A DNA stretch of 64,000 bases from Pelagibacterales bacterium SAG-MED20 (GCA_014653975.1 JACWDR010000003.1:1-64000); one strand, 5' to 3'. Counted from the first letter of the stretch, positions 51,040-63,961 are shown. Notes: generated by a model from the letters alone, not told the origin. Numbers and translations are program-made.

Positions 51040-51711
51040 TTAATTAGAGTTTATATTGGGTAACAGATCTTTTAAATTTTTGATTTCTAGCTTTGGTTTG
51101 TAATCAAGATTATCAAAAATATTATTATTTCTGTTTACCCAAATAGAACTGTAACCATAATTTCCACCACCAGACACATCCCAAGTATTAGCACTTAAAA
51201 ATGCAACTTCTTCATTTTGTATTTTATATTTTTTAATTGGCATTTCATAAACCTTCGAGTCTGGTTTATAAATTCCAACTTCTTCGATTGAAAATATATC
51301 ATCAAATAAATTATCTAAATTATTGCTCTTAACTAATTCATTAAGAAGAGAAGGCGTTCCATTAGAAAGAATACCTAATTTGTAATTTTTTTCTTTTAGT
51401 GTTTTTAGAACTTCTGGCACTTCTTTAAAAGGTGAGAGCACTTTATAAAGGTCTAATAATTCATTTTTCATTGAAGTATCTATCTCAAATGCTTTCATTG
51501 ATTTATCTAAACTGTCTTCTGTGACTTGCCAAAAGTCTTTATGTCTGTTCATTAAACTTCTAAGCCAAGTGTATTCTAGTTGGGTAGTTCGCCAGTAATT
51601 TGCAAAACCTTCCCACTTATCACCTATTTTATCTTTACATTTTTCAGCTGCTGAATTGACATCAAATAAAGTGCCATATGCATCAAAAATTATTGCTTTA
51701 ATATTTTTCAT
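51040..51711 (-). CDS. type II haloacid dehalogenase-like HAD protein
   Basis: AIIFDAYGTLFDVNSAAEKC, LSNGTPSLLNELV, SANTWDVSGGGNYGYSSIWVNR. Confidence 0.88.
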   Translation of the reverse strand: MKNIKAIIFDAYGTLFDVNSAAEKCKDKIGDKWEGFANYWRTTQLEYTWLRSLMNRHKDFWQVTEDSLDKSMKAFEIDTSMKNELLDLYKVLSPFKEVPEVLKTLKEKNYKLGILSNGTPSLLNELVKSNNLDNLFDDIFSIEEVGIYKPDSKVYEMPIKKYKIQNEEVAFLSANTWDVSGGGNYGYSSIWVNRNNNIFDNLDYKPKLEIKNLKDLLPNINSN

Positions 51712-51728
51712 AATTTAACTTAATATTA

Positions 51729-52430
51729 ATGAGCAATATTAGATTATTTTTTAAAGAAAGTTTAGCGCTTAATTTAACAGCTAAACTTGATAAGTCACAA
51801 TCTCATTATGTTAATAAAGTTATGAGAGTTAAAGTGGATGAAGTTTTTTCTTTATTTAATAGCAGTGGTGAGTGGGAGGCAAAAATTTTAAATATATCAA
51901 AAAGTATAGTTGAGTTTAATATTACAAAACAATTAAAACAAAAAGAAAATTCCAAAGAGTTGTGGCTAGCTTTTTCACCAATCAAATCTAATTATTTTAA
52001 TTTTATGATTCAAAAAGCGACTGAATTAGGAGTAACTAAGTTTTTACCAATAATATTTGATAGAACAATTGTTAGAAAAATTAACAAAGAAAGGTTAGAA
52101 AAAGTAATTATAGAAGCTACCGAACAGTCTAATCGCATTAATGTTCCATCTATTGAAGAACCTAAGTCTTTAAAAGAATTTTTATCTGATCAGAAAATAG
52201 ATTTAATATTTACAGATCTAAATTCTCAAAATAAAAAAATAGATTTAGATAAATTATCTGCTAATCCAATTTGTATTATAATTGGTCCTGAAGGAGATTT
52301 TTCTGAAGATGAAAGAGCTAAGATTCTTAATTTTAAAGGCGTTCAACCAATTAAAATTAATGAGAATATATTAAGATCTGAAACTGCTGTAATTTCAGCA
52401 TTATCTATCCTTAATTATGTGATCAATTGA
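51729..52430 (+). CDS. rsmE: 16S rRNA (uracil1498-N3)-methyltransferase
   Basis: IIIGPEGDFSEDERAKI, ILRSETAVISALSILNYV. Confidence 0.93.
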   Translation: MSNIRLFFKESLALNLTAKLDKSQSHYVNKVMRVKVDEVFSLFNSSGEWEAKILNISKSIVEFNITKQLKQKENSKELWLAFSPIKSNYFNFMIQKATELGVTKFLPIIFDRTIVRKINKERLEKVIIEATEQSNRINVPSIEEPKSLKEFLSDQKIDLIFTDLNSQNKKIDLDKLSANPICIIIGPEGDFSEDERAKILNFKGVQPIKINENILRSETAVISALSILNYVIN

Positions 52431-52491
52431 TATTTTGTCGCGCAAACTAAAGTGTAATTTTTTTTAAGACACTCTATATAAGTCTCACAAA

Positions 52492-54944
<2,453 letters not shown>

Positions 54945-54960
54945 TTTGTAATAAAATATT

Positions 54961-55086
54961 ATGATCATACCAAATGAAAAAACAAAAAAAAAAAATATTT
55001 TTACTGCATTAGGAATAGTAGCTTTTATGATATTTTTGTTCTTTTTTACTCTCTATAATGTGGGAGTATTTGATAGACAGTTGTGA
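54961..55086 (+). CDS. 41-aa single-TM protein of the cox operon (CoxF-like position; below ORF-track cut-off)
   Basis: MIIPNEKTKKKNIFTALGIVAFMIFLFFFTLYNVGVFDRQL*; stop overlaps the GTG start of ctaG. Confidence 0.75.
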   Translation: MIIPNEKTKKKNIFTALGIVAFMIFLFFFTLYNVGVFDRQL

Positions 55087-55622
55087 TTAAAAAAAAAACA
55101 CTTACCCCTATAATTTTAGCTGGAATTTTTTTTATTATGTTGGGGCTTTCGTTTGCAGCTGTACCTTTATATGATTTATTTTGTCGAGTAACTGGCTTTG
55201 GAGGAACCACTCAAATCTCAAAAGATATTCCAAAAATAGTTTTAGACAAAAAGATCAGTGTTAGATTTGATACGAATGTGAACAAACTTCCTTGGAACTT
55301 TAAGGTAAAAGAAAATGTCATTGATATAAAAATAGGCCAGGTTAGTAAAGCTGAGTTTGAAGTAGAAAATTATGGTGATGAAACTACTTATGGAGTGGCA
55401 AGCTTTAACGTATCGCCTTCGTCGTTTGGGAAGTATTTTTCTAAATTAGGTTGTTTTTGTTTTGAAAAACAAAAATTAGATACCGGTGAAAAAGCCAAGT
55501 ATATAATGACTTTTTATCTAGACCCAGAAATAGTAAATGATTCAAACACTAAAAATATTGAAGACGTCACTTTGTCCTATACCTTTTTTCCATCAGAATA
55601 CTATGAACCAATTAAAAATTGA
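55083..55622 (+). CDS. ctaG: cytochrome c oxidase assembly protein CtaG/Cox11, GTG start
   Basis: LSFAAVPLYDLFCRVTGFGGTTQ, SKLGCFCFEKQKL. Confidence 0.94.
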   Translation: MIKKKTLTPIILAGIFFIMLGLSFAAVPLYDLFCRVTGFGGTTQISKDIPKIVLDKKISVRFDTNVNKLPWNFKVKENVIDIKIGQVSKAEFEVENYGDETTYGVASFNVSPSSFGKYFSKLGCFCFEKQKLDTGEKAKYIMTFYLDPEIVNDSNTKNIEDVTLSYTFFPSEYYEPIKN

Positions 55623-55643
55623 TAATTAGTAAAAATTTTTAAT

Positions 55644-56435
55644 ATGTCCGCAGAAAAACTTAAACATGATTACCACTTAGTTGATCCAAGTCCTTGGCCA
55701 ATTTATGTTTCATTTTCATGCCTATTTTTAGCAATAGGTTGTATTTATTATATGCATGCTGACGTTTCATGGGCAATGTATGTAGGCTTAGCTCTTTTAA
55801 TTTATGGAGCATGCATGTGGTTTAGAGATGTTATAATAGAGTCAGTAGACCATAATTATCACACTCCTGTTGTTAAACTTCATCATAGATATGGAATGAC
55901 ACTTTTTATTGCTTCAGAGGTAATGTTTTTTGTAGCGTGGTTTTGGGCATACTTTAATACAAGTTTATTTCCTTCGGAGGCAATTGGTAATGTTTGGCCT
56001 CCAGCAGATATACAAACATTTGATCCATGGGATATTCCACTTATTAACACATTAATTTTATTATTGTCAGGAACTACCTGTACATGGGCTCATCACGCTT
56101 TAGAAGAAGGTGATAAAAAAAGTTTTATTCAAGGTTTGGCGCTTACAGTTTTTTTGGGTTTTTGTTTTTCTTTACTTCAAGCTTATGAATATCAGCATGC
56201 TAAATTTGATTTCGCTGGAAACATTTATGGTTCAGTATTTTATATGGCAACAGGCTTTCATGGATTCCATGTTATTATAGGAACTATATTCTTAGCAGTG
56301 TGTTGGTGGAGAGCTAAAAATGATAAATATAAAGAAGGTGAATTTTTTGGTTTTGAAGCAGCCGCATGGTATTGGCATTTTGTAGATGTAGTGTGGCTAT
56401 TTTTATTTGCCGCAATCTATATTTGGGGCAGTTAA
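55644..56435 (+). CDS. coxC: cytochrome c oxidase subunit III (first operon)
   Basis: HDYHLVDPSPWPI, LFIASEVMFFVAWFWAYF, WYWHFVDVVWLFLFAAIYIWG. Confidence 0.96.
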   Translation: MSAEKLKHDYHLVDPSPWPIYVSFSCLFLAIGCIYYMHADVSWAMYVGLALLIYGACMWFRDVIIESVDHNYHTPVVKLHHRYGMTLFIASEVMFFVAWFWAYFNTSLFPSEAIGNVWPPADIQTFDPWDIPLINTLILLLSGTTCTWAHHALEEGDKKSFIQGLALTVFLGFCFSLLQAYEYQHAKFDFAGNIYGSVFYMATGFHGFHVIIGTIFLAVCWWRAKNDKYKEGEFFGFEAAAWYWHFVDVVWLFLFAAIYIWGS

Positions 56436-56444
56436 TTAATAATC

Positions 56445-57098
56445 TTGAAAAATAAACTTTTATTTTCAGTTTTTGTATTTTTTTTCATATCAATATTTAT
56501 AGCATTAGGCAGTTGGCAATTAATAAGATTAGATTGGAAAAATGAATTATTAAACAAAATTGATGTTTCTTTGAAAAAAGAACCTGTTGATTTGATGACC
56601 AATGTTCATGAAGACTATTTAAGAATCAAAACTTCTGGCATTATAGACTTTGATAAACAAATTTATTTATATAGTTTAAATGAAAAGGGTGCACCAGGGT
56701 TTAATGTTGTTAATCCATTAATAATTAATAACAAAAACTTTTTATTAAATAGAGGATGGATACCTTTTGATAAAAAAAACAGTAAAGAAATAAATATTTT
56801 TGACAAAAAAATCATTTTAGGAACATTAAAAAAACAAATTAAAGCTAGCAAGTTTAAGCCAACAAATGATATTAAGAGTAACTATTGGTTTACTTTAGAT
56901 AGAAATGATGTTTTTGAATATACAAACAAGAATTTTTCACCATTTATAATTTACTTAAGTAATAATTCAAATTTACCAAAACCAAAAATCATCACTATAA
57001 ATATTCCAAATAGTCATAAAAAGTATGCTATTACTTGGTTTTCTTTAGCATTATCTATTTTTTTCTTTTATTTGTATGTCAGGAAAAATAAATTTTAA
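56445..57098 (+). CDS. SURF1 family assembly protein; non-ATG start
   Basis: IALGSWQLIRLDWKNELL, FLLNRGWIPFD, YAITWFSLALSIFFFYLY. Confidence 0.88.
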   Translation: MKNKLLFSVFVFFFISIFIALGSWQLIRLDWKNELLNKIDVSLKKEPVDLMTNVHEDYLRIKTSGIIDFDKQIYLYSLNEKGAPGFNVVNPLIINNKNFLLNRGWIPFDKKNSKEINIFDKKIILGTLKKQIKASKFKPTNDIKSNYWFTLDRNDVFEYTNKNFSPFIIYLSNNSNLPKPKIITINIPNSHKKYAITWFSLALSIFFFYLYVRKNKF

Positions 57099-57111
57099 TT
57101 TTTTCATTAAT

Positions 57112-57699
57112 TTATAAATAGTTTTTAATTATCTTAAAAATATTATCCATTGTTTCATGATGACTAATTCGATCAATATATTTTCCTCTATCTAATAAAA
57201 GTATAGAAGAGCTATGATTGATTAAATAACTACCATCTTCATTAAAAATTTTTTCACTCAACACACCCCATGACTTTGAAAGTAAAAAAACTTTTTTTGG
57301 ATCTCCAGTTATTCCATATATCTTGTTTTTAAATGAGTCTAAATAATCTTTAATTATTTGAGGACTATCTCTTTCAGGATCAATACTTACAAAAAAAACT
57401 TTCAATTTCTTTGTTTCACTATCATTTAACTTTTCAATAACTAGATCTAGATTAGTTAAAGTCATTGGACACACATCAGGGCAATTCGTAAAACCAAAAA
57501 AAATTGCAGTTAGTGGCCCTTGAAAAGATTTTTCTGTTATTGGGTCATTATTAATATCTGTTAAAGTAAATGCAGAGCCCGCATATGAAGCAACAATGTC
57601 TTCTTTCTTATCTTGTATCGATAATACAATTGGAAGCATAATAAATAAAAAAATTAACAAACAACCACCCAGTATAGTTATTGATGTCTTTAATTTCAT
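57112..57699 (-). CDS. SCO1/SenC family copper chaperone
   Basis: FFGFTNCPDVCPMTLTNL (CxxxC), VSIDPERDSPQ. Confidence 0.94.
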   Translation of the reverse strand: MKLKTSITILGGCLLIFLFIMLPIVLSIQDKKEDIVASYAGSAFTLTDINNDPITEKSFQGPLTAIFFGFTNCPDVCPMTLTNLDLVIEKLNDSETKKLKVFFVSIDPERDSPQIIKDYLDSFKNKIYGITGDPKKVFLLSKSWGVLSEKIFNEDGSYLINHSSSILLLDRGKYIDRISHHETMDNIFKIIKNYL

Positions 57700-57732
57700 A
57701 TTTTATACATTAATATATTATATATTATAATT

Positions 57733-58413
57733 ATGTCTAAATTTTTTAAAAACCTTTTTGGCACATTGTCTGACAAGCCTTGGGAAAAAGAACAGATGGA
57801 AACAGATAATAATCATGAGGGCAAAACTTTTGATATATCAATACAAACGTCAGCGGTTGTTGTTATTTTTGGTGTGAGCACAGTATTGTTCACACTAATT
57901 GTGACTGGATATCTTTATAGTATTCCTGTGACCCAAGATACCAAGTATTTATTAAAACCAAATTTGTTATGGCTAAATACTTTAATCTTATTATTTGTGG
58001 CTTATTTTTTTAACAAAATTGTAAACGATTTAAAGAATGATAAACTTGAAAAAATTAAAAGTAATTTACTTATAGTTGGTTTTTTAAGTTACGTTTTTTT
58101 ATTTGGACAAATATTTTTTTGGTTTCAATTAATGGAAAGTGGCAATTATGTTTCTACAAATAATTATTTTTCATCTTTTTATATTTTTACCTCACTTCAT
58201 GGTCTACATCTTTTAGGTGGATTATTTTTTTGGGGAAAAATTTTTTCTAAAATTAATAAACTTAAAACAAAAGAGATTATAAATGAAAAAAAAGGCATTG
58301 ACGCATTATCACTTTATTGGAATTTTTTATTAATTGTTTGGATAGTATTTTTTTTAGTTATGTATGTTTTTAATGACACAGTGATTGAGTGGTGTAAAGC
58401 TTTGCTTTCTTAA
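57733..58413 (+). CDS. heme-copper oxidase subunit III-like protein
   Basis: FYIFTSLHGLHLLGGLFFWGKI, LYWNFLLIVWIVFFLVMYV. Confidence 0.8.
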   Translation: MSKFFKNLFGTLSDKPWEKEQMETDNNHEGKTFDISIQTSAVVVIFGVSTVLFTLIVTGYLYSIPVTQDTKYLLKPNLLWLNTLILLFVAYFFNKIVNDLKNDKLEKIKSNLLIVGFLSYVFLFGQIFFWFQLMESGNYVSTNNYFSSFYIFTSLHGLHLLGGLFFWGKIFSKINKLKTKEIINEKKGIDALSLYWNFLLIVWIVFFLVMYVFNDTVIEWCKALLS

Positions 58414-58417
58414 CAAA

Positions 58418-58609
58418 TTATAGAAAAAAGATTAAAATAGTTCCAATCACTACAATAAATATTAGTAAAAAATTTACAGATCTTAAATATTTTTTTATTT
58501 CAGGGTTTTTTTTCTCTTTAGAAAATAGTCCAGCACCAAAAGAAATTACTAAATAAAATAAAAGAACTAAAAAAATGATAACACCAAAAATTTCAATTTT
58601 GCCGAGCAT
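58418..58609 (-). CDS. 63-aa two-TM small membrane protein
   Basis: MLGKIEIFGVIIFLVLLFYLVISFGAGLFSKEKKNPEIKKYLRSVNFLLIFIVVIGTILIFFL. Confidence 0.65.
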   Translation of the reverse strand: MLGKIEIFGVIIFLVLLFYLVISFGAGLFSKEKKNPEIKKYLRSVNFLLIFIVVIGTILIFFL

Positions 58610-58717
58610 AATTAATTCATTATATAGCTTTTATCCCTATATTTACTAAATAATTATTCTTTAGACTCTATCTGTTTTTTTTTTTTTATAGTTGAATAAG
58701 TTAACAATGGTAAAAAT

Positions 58718-59561
58718 GTGCATGCAGGAATAATATTCTTAGCAGTAATTATTGGTTCAGTTTTGTTCCATATATTTACTCCATGGTGGTGGACAGACAT
58801 TGCTTCAAATTGGGGGGGCAATGGATGATACGATTAATTTAACTTTTTGGATTGGTGGTGGTGTATTTATTTTAGTTTGTTTATTTATGGTTTATTGCAT
58901 TCTAAAATTTTCTTATAAAGAAGGACGAAAAGTTGAATATAAACCAGAAGATCATAAATTAGAAAAAATATTGACTATTGCCACTACTGTAGGCGTGATT
59001 GCTCTTTTGGCACCAGGTCTCATTGTTTATAATAATTATATTAATACTCCAAAAAATGCTTTGCAAGTTGAAGTCAACGCTTGGCAATGGGGATGGCAAT
59101 ATAGATTACCAGGTGAAGATGGAATACTAGGCACAGCTCAAGTTGCAAAAATTACTGATGACAATCCTTTTGGAATGAATTTAGATGACCCAAATGGTAA
59201 AGATGATATTTTAATTCAAGATGATGTGCTCCACTTAAAAACAGATAGACCAGTAAAAATTTTATTAAGATCGTTAGATGTTTTGCATAATTATTATGTT
59301 CCACAATTTAGAGCAAAAATGGATGCTATACCTGGAATAATTTCTTATTATTGGTTTGAGCCAAATAAAATAGGAGAGTACGAAGTTTTATGTGCTGAAT
59401 ATTGTGGAGTAGGCCATTATGCAATGAGAGCAAAAGTTATAGTTGAAAATGAAGATAATTATGAAAATTGGATTAAAGAACAAGAAACTTTTTCAGATTT
59501 AATTGCTAAACAAGAAAATAATAAATTAAAAACAACTCTAGTAGCCCAAAATAATGATTAA
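58718..59561 (+). CDS. cytochrome c oxidase subunit II (second operon); N-terminal TM in another frame, frameshift at the G7 run 58812-58818
   Basis: CuA motif CAEYCGVGHYAM in main ORF (58752 frame); upstream frame encodes MHAGIIFLAVIIGSVLFHIFTPWWWTDIASNWG. Confidence 0.85.
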
Positions 59562-59579
59562 ATAACGTAAAGGATAATT

Positions 59580-61421
59580 ATGTCAGACGAATATAACCAG
59601 CAAAACACACCTCTTGAAGCGCAGTCATCGGAAACTATGTCTGGCTCTTCTGGCACTCCATCCAAAGATATTGATTATGTAAGACCTGCAGAAATTCCTG
59701 AACAAGATCTTTATCATGGACATAGTTTTATAACTAAATGGGTTTTTTGCCAGGATGCTAAAATTATTGGTGTTCAGTATTTTCTTACTGCCGTGTTTAC
59801 AGGAGTAGTTGGTTTAATCCTTTCTTGGTTGATGCGTTTACAATTAGGGTACCCAGAGTTAGTTCCATTCATTACAGCCGAGCATTATTATCAGTTTGTA
59901 ACAATGCATGGAATGATAATGGTTGTTTATTTTTTAACGGCATTATTTTTAGGGGGTTTTGGCAATTACTTAATCCCTTTAATGGTTGGAGCAAGGGATA
60001 TGGTTTTTCCATATGTAAACATGATCAGTTTTTGGATGTTCTTTATTGCAGTGTGTGTTCTCATGGCTAGCTTTTTTGTTCCAGGAGGGCCAACAGGCGC
60101 AGGATGGACACTATATCCACCCCAAGCTATTTTACCTGGCACCCCAGGTGCTAACATGGGAATTATTTTGATGCTTATTTCCTTATCTTTATTTGTAATT
60201 GGATTTACCATGGGTGGATTAAATTACATTATTACAATTTTACAAGCTCGTACTAGAGGAATGACCTTAATGAGAATGCCCTTAACAATATGGGGAATTT
60301 TTACTGCGACTGCTTTAGCAATGCTGGCTTTTCCTGCATTATTGGTTAGTTGCATAATGATGACTCTAGATAAGTTGCTTGAAACTAGTTTTTTTATGCC
60401 TTCAATTCTCCAAGCGGGAGAAGTATTAAGTTATGAAGGAGGAAGTCCTGTTCTTTTTCAACATTTGTTTTGGTTCTTTGGTCATCCTGAAGTTTATATT
60501 GTAGCCCTTCCTGCTTTTGGAATAGTTTCAGATTTAATTTCTGTCCATGCTAGAAAAAACATTTTTGGATATAGGATGATGGTTTGGGCAATTGTCGGTA
60601 TTGGTGGTTTAAGTTTTTTTGTTTGGGCTCACCACATGTATGTTAGCGGAATGAATCCTTGGTTTGGGTTCTTTTTTGCTACAACCACACTTATTATTGC
60701 AGTCCCAACAGCATTGAAGGTTTATAATTGGATAATAACATTATTCAAAGCAAACATAAGAATGAATACTGTAATGCTTTTTTGTTTAGGGTTTATTGTG
60801 ACTTTTGTAAATGGAGGAATTACAGGAATTTTTTTAGGTAATGTTGCTGTAGATATTCCATTATCTGATACTTATTTTGTAATAGCACATTTTCATATGG
60901 TCATGGGCATAGCACCACTTATGGTAATTATGGGAGCAGTTTATCATTGGTTTCCTTTAGTTACTGGAAGGATGTTAAGTGAAAAATTAGGTAAGTGGCA
61001 TTTTTGGTTTACATTCTTAGGAGCGTATTCAATTTATTTTCCAATGCACTACCTAGGTTTTATTGGAGTACCAAGAAGATATTTTGAAATGTATGACAGC
61101 CCCTATGTAACATCAGCAGTTGGAATGAATGAGTTTATAACTCTTGCTGCATTAATTGTTGGTTTTTCGCAGCTAATTTTTATTTACAATATTGTAACGA
61201 GTTTAAAAATTGGAAAACCAGCAGGCAAAAACCCTTGGAAAGCAAATTCTTTAGAATGGTTAACGCCTGATGTACCACCAACTCATGGTAATTGGGGGGA
61301 AAAATTACCAGTCATTTATAGATGGCCTTATGACTTTAACGTACCTGGTGCAAAAGAAGATTATATAACCCAAACAACCCCGCCAAGTGAAGTTATTAAT
61401 GCAGAGGTTGAAAAAACTTAG
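59580..61421 (+). CDS. cytochrome c oxidase subunit I (second operon)
   Basis: [45 protein letters not shown]. Confidence 0.96.
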   Translation: MSDEYNQQNTPLEAQSSETMSGSSGTPSKDIDYVRPAEIPEQDLYHGHSFITKWVFCQDAKIIGVQYFLTAVFTGVVGLILSWLMRLQLGYPELVPFITAEHYYQFVTMHGMIMVVYFLTALFLGGFGNYLIPLMVGARDMVFPYVNMISFWMFFIAVCVLMASFFVPGGPTGAGWTLYPPQAILPGTPGANMGIILMLISLSLFVIGFTMGGLNYIITILQARTRGMTLMRMPLTIWGIFTATALAMLAFPALLVSCIMMTLDKLLETSFFMPSILQAGEVLSYEGGSPVLFQHLFWFFGHPEVYIVALPAFGIVSDLISVHARKNIFGYRMMVWAIVGIGGLSFFVWAHHMYVSGMNPWFGFFFATTTLIIAVPTALKVYNWIITLFKANIRMNTVMLFCLGFIVTFVNGGITGIFLGNVAVDIPLSDTYFVIAHFHMVMGIAPLMVIMGAVYHWFPLVTGRMLSEKLGKWHFWFTFLGAYSIYFPMHYLGFIGVPRRYFEMYDSPYVTSAVGMNEFITLAALIVGFSQLIFIYNIVTSLKIGKPAGKNPWKANSLEWLTPDVPPTHGNWGEKLPVIYRWPYDFNVPGAKEDYITQTTPPSEVINAEVEKT

Positions 61422-61430
61422 GAATAAAAT

Positions 61431-62141
61431 ATGTCTGATGTAAAAATTGAAGGATTTGAACTTAAACCAGGTTTTAAGGGAATGGCTGAGGATACTGGTT
61501 CTGATCAAACAATGTTTAAAGGTGTTCAGTGGGGAAAAGTGATGATGTGGATTTTTTTATTAAGTGACACCTTTGTATTTAGTTGTTTTTTAATTTCATA
61601 TATGAAAGGCAGAGCTTCTACCGTTGTAGATTGGCCTAATACAAGTGAGGTTTTTTCATTACATGTAGGCAGTGTACCCGTACCATTATTATTGATTGCA
61701 ATAATGACATTTGTTTTAATTACAAGCAGTGGAACTATGGCTCTAGCTGTCAAATATGGTTATGAAAAAAATAGAAAAATGTGTGGTTGGCTTATATTAG
61801 CTACAGCTATTGGTGGATTAACTTTTGTTGGTATGCAGGTATTTGAATGGTCGAAATTAATTCATGAAGGTGTTAGACCTTGGGAAAATCCATTTGGAGC
61901 AAAACAATTTGGCTCATATTTTTTTATGATTACAGGGTTCCACGGCTTTCATGTTTCAATAGGAGTAATTTTTCTATTTATTTATGCTTATAAAACTTTT
62001 GCTGGTCATTTTGATAAGGAGAAAAGAGGCTGGTTCACCACTATGAAAGGTGGCTATGTAGAAATTGAAATTCTTGGATTGTACTGGCATTTTGTGGACT
62101 TAGTATGGGTATTTATATTTGCATTTTTTTATTTATGGTAA
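61431..62141 (+). CDS. cytochrome c oxidase subunit III (second operon)
   Basis: GFHGFHVSIGVIFLFIYAYKTF, LGLYWHFVDLVWVFIFAFFYLW. Confidence 0.94.
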   Translation: MSDVKIEGFELKPGFKGMAEDTGSDQTMFKGVQWGKVMMWIFLLSDTFVFSCFLISYMKGRASTVVDWPNTSEVFSLHVGSVPVPLLLIAIMTFVLITSSGTMALAVKYGYEKNRKMCGWLILATAIGGLTFVGMQVFEWSKLIHEGVRPWENPFGAKQFGSYFFMITGFHGFHVSIGVIFLFIYAYKTFAGHFDKEKRGWFTTMKGGYVEIEILGLYWHFVDLVWVFIFAFFYLW

Positions 62142-62149
62142 AGTAAATT

Positions 62150-62485
62150 ATGGAAGAAACAAAAAAAAAAGAAGAAACCAGCACACATAAGATAGGTATA
62201 TACCTTTGGATTTGGGGCTTATTATTTGTACTTAGTTTTTTTTCTTACATGGTTGATTGGTATGCTTTTCAAGGATTACTTAGATGGTCTTTGATTTTAA
62301 TATTTATGTTTTTAAAAGCAGGGTTAATAATGGCTTTTTTTATGCATTTATTTTGGGAGAGATACGCACTAGTAAATGTTCTTTTATGGCCAATGACTGC
62401 AATAGCATGTTTTATAGTACTTATGGTTGCAGAAGGACAATACACCGTTTTTACTAGATTATTATATTTTTTTACTGGAGGTTAA
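62150..62485 (+). CDS. oxidase subunit IV-like (CyoD-type) protein
   Basis: Three TM; LKAGLIMAFFMHLFWERYALV. Confidence 0.8.
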   Translation: MEETKKKEETSTHKIGIYLWIWGLLFVLSFFSYMVDWYAFQGLLRWSLILIFMFLKAGLIMAFFMHLFWERYALVNVLLWPMTAIACFIVLMVAEGQYTVFTRLLYFFTGG

Positions 62486-62490
62486 ACATT

Positions 62491-62754
62491 ATGACTGGAT
62501 ATACAATATTAGCTGGAGCTTTAATATTTTTTGTAATTTTTATTTATGCTACATGGTTTGGAACTCAATTAAAAGTAGAGAAGCAAGAAGATAAAGGCCC
62601 CACAATTATAATTAATCCATATGACAATATGTCTCTTAGTAGAAGGTTTATTGATAAAAAAAATAAACAACTCGGAATTTTTGATTTAGGAAATCATATT
62701 CTTATTATTGGAATGGTATTAATTTTGGTGTTTATTTTAATTAATGTAGAATAG
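62491..62754 (+). CDS. small membrane protein of the second cox operon
   Basis: 87 aa with N- and C-terminal TM, between subunit IV and ctaB. Confidence 0.6.
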   Translation: MTGYTILAGALIFFVIFIYATWFGTQLKVEKQEDKGPTIIINPYDNMSLSRRFIDKKNKQLGIFDLGNHILIIGMVLILVFILINVE

Positions 62755-62785
62755 ACCCACCATATCTGATAATCGTTTACCCAAA

Positions 62786-63685
62786 ATGATAAGAAAAAAA
62801 TCTCTTTCACTAGATTTAAATGAAATGATTAAATCCTTATATCTTTTAATGAAACCAAGGGTAATGTCTCTTGTTATATTTACTTGTGCGGTTGGTTTTT
62901 TAACTTCAAATTCAAACTTAAATACTTTTGACGCAATGATCAGTATAGCATTTGTTGCAGTTGGTGCAGGAGCAGCAGGTTGTTTAAATATGTGGTATGA
63001 GTCAGATTTGGACGCATTAATGACAAGAACATGTTTAAGACCAATTCCAACTGGTAAAGTAAATAGAAAACAAGCACTAACTTTTGGGATAGTGCTTTCA
63101 GTTGTTTCAGTTATTGCATTAAATTATTTTTCAAATTTTTTATCTGCATCTTTATTGTTGTTTACAATATTTTTTTATCTTTTTGTTTATACAATATGGT
63201 TAAAAAGAAAAACCCCACAAAATATAGTTATTGGTGGAGCAGCTGGTGCATTACCGCCTGTTATAGGATGGACTATAGCTACTAATGCTATCGGTTTAGA
63301 ACCACTAGCTTACTTCTTTATAATTTTCTTTTGGACACCATCACATTTTTGGGCATTAAGCTTGTATAAGGCAGATGATTATAAAAAAGCAAAGATTCCA
63401 ATGTTGCCTTTAACTGATGGTATTGAAAAAACAAAAGTTTACATTTTTGTTTATTCTTTATTAATGCTGCCTGTTATTATCTTTCCATATCTAATTGGTT
63501 TTTCAGGTTTTGTTTACTTGGTGCCAGCATTAATTCTAACAATTTATTATAATATAATTTGTTATGATCTTTATAGATATAAAAAAAATAAATTTGATTT
63601 AAAGAAAGCCAAAAAAGTTTTTGGTTACTCAATTTTATATTTATTTTTAATTTTTGTACTATTTTTGATAGACAGTGTAATTTAA
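62786..63685 (+). CDS. ctaB: protoheme IX farnesyltransferase
   Basis: LMKPRVMSLVIFTCAVGF, AAGCLNMWYESDLDALMTRTCLRPIPTGKV, GGAAGALPPVIGW. Confidence 0.95.
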   Translation: MIRKKSLSLDLNEMIKSLYLLMKPRVMSLVIFTCAVGFLTSNSNLNTFDAMISIAFVAVGAGAAGCLNMWYESDLDALMTRTCLRPIPTGKVNRKQALTFGIVLSVVSVIALNYFSNFLSASLLLFTIFFYLFVYTIWLKRKTPQNIVIGGAAGALPPVIGWTIATNAIGLEPLAYFFIIFFWTPSHFWALSLYKADDYKKAKIPMLPLTDGIEKTKVYIFVYSLLMLPVIIFPYLIGFSGFVYLVPALILTIYYNIICYDLYRYKKNKFDLKKAKKVFGYSILYLFLIFVLFLIDSVI

Positions 63686-63715
63686 ATATTACACTTTAAA
63701 ATTTTCAATAGTATT

Positions 63716-63961
63716 TTAACTAATTATATTTCTTAAGTTTAGATATTCATACTTCATCAACAAGAAAATTATTGTGAAAATAATAGTTGTAATACCAATG
63801 GAATAAAAAGTTTTTTTTAGAATTTTTGGATTTTCTGGTGCTCCAACCTCATTTGCTGGGATTAAAAATTTTCTTTTTCGATTAACATCTATTGGTAATA
63901 TAGAAAAAAATACCACTAACTGAATAATTAGAAACATTGTAATTAGTCCAATTGCACTCAA
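63716..63961 (-). CDS. DUF1467 family small membrane protein
   Basis: MSAIGLITMFLIIQLVVFFSILPIDVNRKRKFLIPANEVGAPENPKILKKTFYS. Confidence 0.8.
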   Translation of the reverse strand: MSAIGLITMFLIIQLVVFFSILPIDVNRKRKFLIPANEVGAPENPKILKKTFYSIGITTIIFTIIFLLMKYEYLNLRNIIS

